This document shows, one piece after another, positions 60,564 through 64,000 of a stretch of 64,000 nt of DNA. Both the position numbers and the translations under genes were made by a program. The DNA is from Chamaecrista fasciculata (Eukaryota; Streptophyta; Magnoliopsida; Fabales; Fabaceae), in contig QANZ01023827.1 of the NCBI GenBank assembly GCA_003254925.1, positions 123,421 through 187,420 of the forward strand, read 5' to 3'. Each line of letters starts with the position of its first letter. Positions within the stretch are counted from its first letter, which is position 1. The notes under the pieces are model-generated. The model made no database searches and was not told where the DNA came from. It saw only the letters and a list, made by a program, of their open reading frames with translations.

Positions 60564-60960
60564 TTTTAAATGATTTGAATCAGATTATATATATAAAAAT
60601 GAATTTGTTAATAAATACAAAATTTATCTTGATGATATATTAAAAGAAACCGTTTGGTCCAAAATATATAAATGAATTAATTTTATATTTTTTTATTATT
60701 TAAATTTGAATTAAATTCATATTTTTTTTCTGTATTTAATCCAAAAATAGTTGATAATTAAAATATTTTTAAAATTTAAACAAATATTTTAATTTTATAT
60801 GAATTTAATGATAAAAAATAATTTTTTTTTTCTTAAAGAAAAGATCAACTAAAAAGAAAGAAAGGCCCACTTTTTTCATTGGAGGGATTCAGATTAGATC
60901 GTCCGTGCTAGCTACTATGTAGCCGCATCAAGGCATCAAGTAGGTGAGTGAAAAATCAAA

Positions 60961-61306
60961 GGATAAAGTGCATTTTTGGTTCATAATTTTGGTAAAGGTC
61001 TCAATTTGATTTTATAAATTTTTTTGTTGCAATTTTGGTCTCATAACTTTTGAAAATATCTCACCGTTGGTCCTAAGCTGATTTCCATCATTTATCTGTC
61101 GTTAAATCCCCATCACCCATATTTGCCATATCATTATTCAACTCAATATGTCAGATCATTTTTAACGGCAGAAAATAGATGAAAATCAATTCGGGACCAA
61201 TGGTGAGATGTTTCAGAAATTGTGGGATCAAAATTGCAAAAAAAAAAATTATAGAACCAAATTGAGACCTTTTACAAAATTATGAGATCAAAAGTATACT
61301 TTATCC
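60961..61306. mobile_element. Mutator-type MITE, older relative of the 8503 element
   Basis: Ends GGATAAAGTGCATTTTTGG and the inverse of GGATAAAGTATACTTTTGA; ggtctcataacttttg units in the arms, and a centre with two inverted words around the taac/gtta bases (atttatctgtcgttaaat / atttttaacggcagaaaat). No convincing duplication. It lies about 0.9 kb upstream of the bZIP start codon. Confidence 0.72.
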
Positions 61307-62190
61307 AAAATAAAGTGAAACTAAAGGAAGAGAGAGATCAGAGAAGTAATTAGATTTTTTATTATTTATTTAATTAATTAATTTCCTATTTTTTTGGCCT
61401 GAATATTTATTTACTCTTTTTAGTTGGGAATTCAGTATTGTCTGTCTTTTCAAGTTCCAACGGTTCCAAAACTTTCTCCATTTGTGAAAAAAAAAAAGAA
61501 GAAAATGGGAGATTTCAATAATTTCTTCTTCTCCTTCTTCTGCTCAGGTGGTCACTGTGAGAGCAATAGTGTTCATCTCTTCAATCTCTCCAATATTTTT
61601 GACCTAAAATAGCTATATTTCATGTTCCTTCCTTCAAGATTTTGGATGATCGATGACGACGACGAAGTACGTACGCTAATGACGACGATTCGCATTTCTA
61701 CCTGATGGGTTTTTGATTGATTTCTCTCGCTTAATCTGTACCCTTTTACTAATTAGTCTTGTTCTTTCTCTATGGAGTATCGCTTCTTCTGCTTCGCTTT
61801 ATTTCCTATCATATTCCCCTTTCACGTCTGATCTGGCTCCGATTCTCTCTCGCCCTACTTTTCACTGTTTGCTTTCTTTCTTTGTGTTTCTCACCTGAGG
61901 GAATCTATTTATCCACCTGCTTCTCTTTCGATTGATCATTCACAGGGCATGTTTTCAGGTCAAAGATAATAAAGTATCGCTGTGTGTGTAGACTGTTGTA
62001 GTGTATATATACATTAACATACCCTGTTGTGCTCTGGGTTTTTATTATTTCACGTCACTTCGTGGCTGGATTTAACTTTTGAGTGATTGAAACTTTGAAA
62101 TATTTACCTTTCTTTCTCTGTCTCGGGATTTATTGTACAAATGAGAGATAGAGTGTTGTTGTAGGTTTTTTTCTTTGAGGGTTTCAGATA
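61307..62190 (+). promoter_or_regulatory. Promoter and 5' UTR of the bZIP gene
   Basis: A leader intron is likely: the acceptor GAGGGTTTCAG ends at 62187, three bases before the ATG. An upstream ATG at 61505 opens a 35-codon frame (MGDFNNFFFSFFCSGG...) that would be a uORF if this part is in the mRNA. No ABRE (ACGTGGC) was found by eye. Confidence 0.5.
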
Positions 62191-63181
62191 ATGGGATCTC
62201 AAGGTGGAGCAATCCAAGAGCCAAGGACTCCATCGTCGTCGTCTTTGGCTCGCCAAGGATCTCTGTACAATCTGACTCTCGATGAGGTTCAGAACCAGCT
62301 TGGAAATTTGGGGAAACCACTTGGGAGTATGAATCTCGATGAGCTTCTTAAGAGTGTGTGGACTGCTGAAGCTGGCCAGGTTCAGGGTCAGATTCAGAGT
62401 CCAGATTCTACAGTTCAGATTGCGTCTGGTTCGTCTCTGAATCGACAGGGAAGCCTATCGTTGTCTGGGGATCTTAGCAAGAAAACTGTTGATGAAGTTT
62501 GGAAAGATATTTTACAGAAAAAGAGCATTAATCTGGATAGGAAAACTCAAGAGAGGCAGCCTACGCTGGGTGAGATGACCCTAGAGGATTTCTTGGTGAA
62601 AGCAGGAGTGACCACTGAATCTCTTAATAATACAAAGAATGATGCTGCTGTTCTGTCAGATATTGATTCAAATGTGGCTAATTCCCTGCAAAATATTCCT
62701 CATGCTCATTGGTTGCAATACCAGCTCCCTTCAGTGCAGCAATCTTCACAACAGAATATGATGGCTGGGTTTATGGCCAGTCATGCAGTTCAACAGTCTT
62801 TCTCAGTTTCAGTTTTGGATGCTGCCTTCCCTGAAACGATGGTGAATAATAATATGTCACCGTCTTCTTTGATGGGTACGATGTCGGATACGCAAACTCC
62901 AGGTAGGAAAAGGTTGGCATCTGGTGATGTGGTTGAGAAAACTGTCGAGAGGAGGCAGAAAAGGATGATTAAAAATAGGGAATCCGCTGCCCGATCACGG
63001 GCGAGAAAACAGGTTATATTACTTGTCTGATGTAATCTTATTGAGGCCCCTACTTTCTTTTTTTTTTTTCAGTTGATATAAGATAATCCATATCTATGTC
63101 AATGGGCAGGCTTACACAAATGAACTGGAGCTTAAAGTTAAGCGTCTAGAAGAAGAGAATGAAAGGCTTAGAAGACAAAAT
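62191..63181 (+). CDS. ABI5/AREB3-type bZIP transcription factor (first two coding exons)
   Basis: Exon 1 is 62191-63012 (274 codons) and exon 2 is 63110-63181 (24 codons); the last exon(s) lie beyond the window. It has the family's conserved blocks: C1 with RQGSLYNLTLDEVQ (RQGS at 21-24) and GSMNLDELLKSVW, C2 with RQGSLSLSG...KTVDEVWKDI (RQGS at 85-88), C3 with ERQPTLGEMTLEDFLVKAGV (121-140), then the basic region RRQKRMIKNRESAARSRARK with N262-x7-R270, and the leucine zipper starting AYTNELELKVKRLEEENERL. The RxxS sites are targets of SnRK2 kinases in ABA signalling, and the factor binds ABRE (ACGTG) elements in the nucleus. Closest to the AREB3/EEL (DPBF) branch by the N-terminus and block pattern. 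The intron directly after RARKQ is typical of the group. Complete as far as the window reaches. Confidence 0.96.
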
Positions 63182-64000
63182 GTATGTTCCATTACTTTGT
63201 CAGTACATTTTTGGTTAATTATTGTTTATTGTCAAGGGTAACTACTTGCACCTCTAAAGGGAGGAATGAACTGGTAAGATGATGGAATGAGCAGTAAATA
63301 ATGAAGGAAATGTATGTACTGAGTTAGAATATTTAGTTTTTACTTTTGTTTATCATGTTTAGTGTTAAGGAAGAAAGAAATATAATATACAACCTCTTTC
63401 ACTAAAATTATATATACTGTGATATACTAAAGAGAACTAATATTATTAACTAGGGGGACTTTTAAAAATACGATTTTTAGGAGTTTCATTTGTGCTGTTG
63501 TTTTTGTTGTATTTTTTGTTTATGCATTACATTAATTGTTTCTTTTCTTACTGATTTCTGCTTTCCAAATCTTTGTTGTAATAACTACATAAAAATAAAA
63601 TAGACCTGTCTCTAGGTGAAGCAAAATTTCATCATTCCTACAACCATAATGCATCATGTTAGTGATTGCTGATTGTATACAATGCAGAAAACCTTTTTGG
63701 CTGGCCCTCCAGAAAACCTGTTCATTGCAACGAGATGACTCTATTGAAATTTATAAAAATACGCACCCTATAACAAAAGGTTGATGGCCTGCTTTTTTCT
63801 TCTGAATTAGGTGTCACCTCTTTGAGCTACTTTCTCCTATGGTATATACTATTGTGGCACTAGTTTAGTGATGAATCCTAATTCTATTGTTCAGCTTTTG
63901 ACATGTTACATAACCATCACGAATTATACATAGCTTTGTGACTTGGCATGAAATAGAGGTTTTTTCCCCCTCATATTCTAGGTGATTTTTCAGCTTTCAC
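63182..64000 (+). other. Intron 2 of the bZIP gene, open to the right edge
   Basis: Starts GTATGTTCC. The conserved C-terminal exon of the family (a VPPPEPKHQLRRT-type sequence) was not found before 64000, so the intron is at least 819 bp. Confidence 0.75.

Noticed and set aside
61370-61412. A further micro-insertion (TCAGGCC plus A-run on minus)
   Set aside because: The tail word fits, but the flanking duplication (tatttattta) is low-complexity and the boundaries are uncertain.

Overview
The window is nuclear DNA of a flowering plant, almost certainly a eudicot. It has intron-rich plant genes of known families, AT-rich intergenic DNA packed with small transposons, and a piece of plastid rpoB moved into the nucleus. 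The species cannot be named from the sequence. Positions 1-616 are an assembly gap, and single N placeholders lie at 4769, 7818, 13360 and 22744.

Genes, left to right: a farnesylated heavy-metal-domain protein (HIPP, minus, 2300-4149, three exons, one GC-AG intron); a tandem pair of PQ-loop membrane transporters (plus, 14924-19832 and 22957-28128, twelve coding exons each, exon borders preserved); a 197-residue protein with an SDASSDLFEI motif (plus, 32454-33047); two unrecognised small proteins (39076-39429 plus, 40534-40758 minus); a HINT1-type nucleoside phosphoramidase (minus, 41995-44703, five exons); a single-exon UBA2-type two-RRM protein (plus, 49411-50910); and the first two coding exons of an ABI5/AREB3-type bZIP factor (plus, from 62191), which runs off the right edge. 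From memory, HIPP, PQ-loop, HINT1, UBA2 and AREB3/EEL genes also cluster in two duplicated Arabidopsis blocks (around At2g41050-At2g41070 and At3g56490-At3g56891), so the gene order looks ancestral. The genes are unrelated in job; ABA signalling is a possible shared theme for only two (UBA2 and bZIP).

Mobile DNA fills most of the rest. There are many non-autonomous Mutator-type elements with 9-bp target duplications. They include two copies of a Pack-MULE carrying an exon fragment of splicing factor SF1 (13361-13999, 38001-38889) and a family of about 1-kb fold-back elements built from inverted arrays of a roughly 145-bp unit (28665, 44822, 48368, 59729). Others are two Tourist-like elements (one a 630-bp near-perfect hairpin), two short Helitrons sharing both ends, a 5'-truncated RNase-H LINE with its target duplication, several SINEs, a solo LTR inside an intron, and a TRIM.

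The most unusual signal is about a dozen tiny insertions of 10-20 bp. Most consist of a few bases, often GGCC or CC, followed by an oligo-A run, and each is flanked by a 12-18 bp direct duplication. They look like retroposition events cut down to little more than the poly-A tail. One of them accounts exactly for a frameshift in the LINE.
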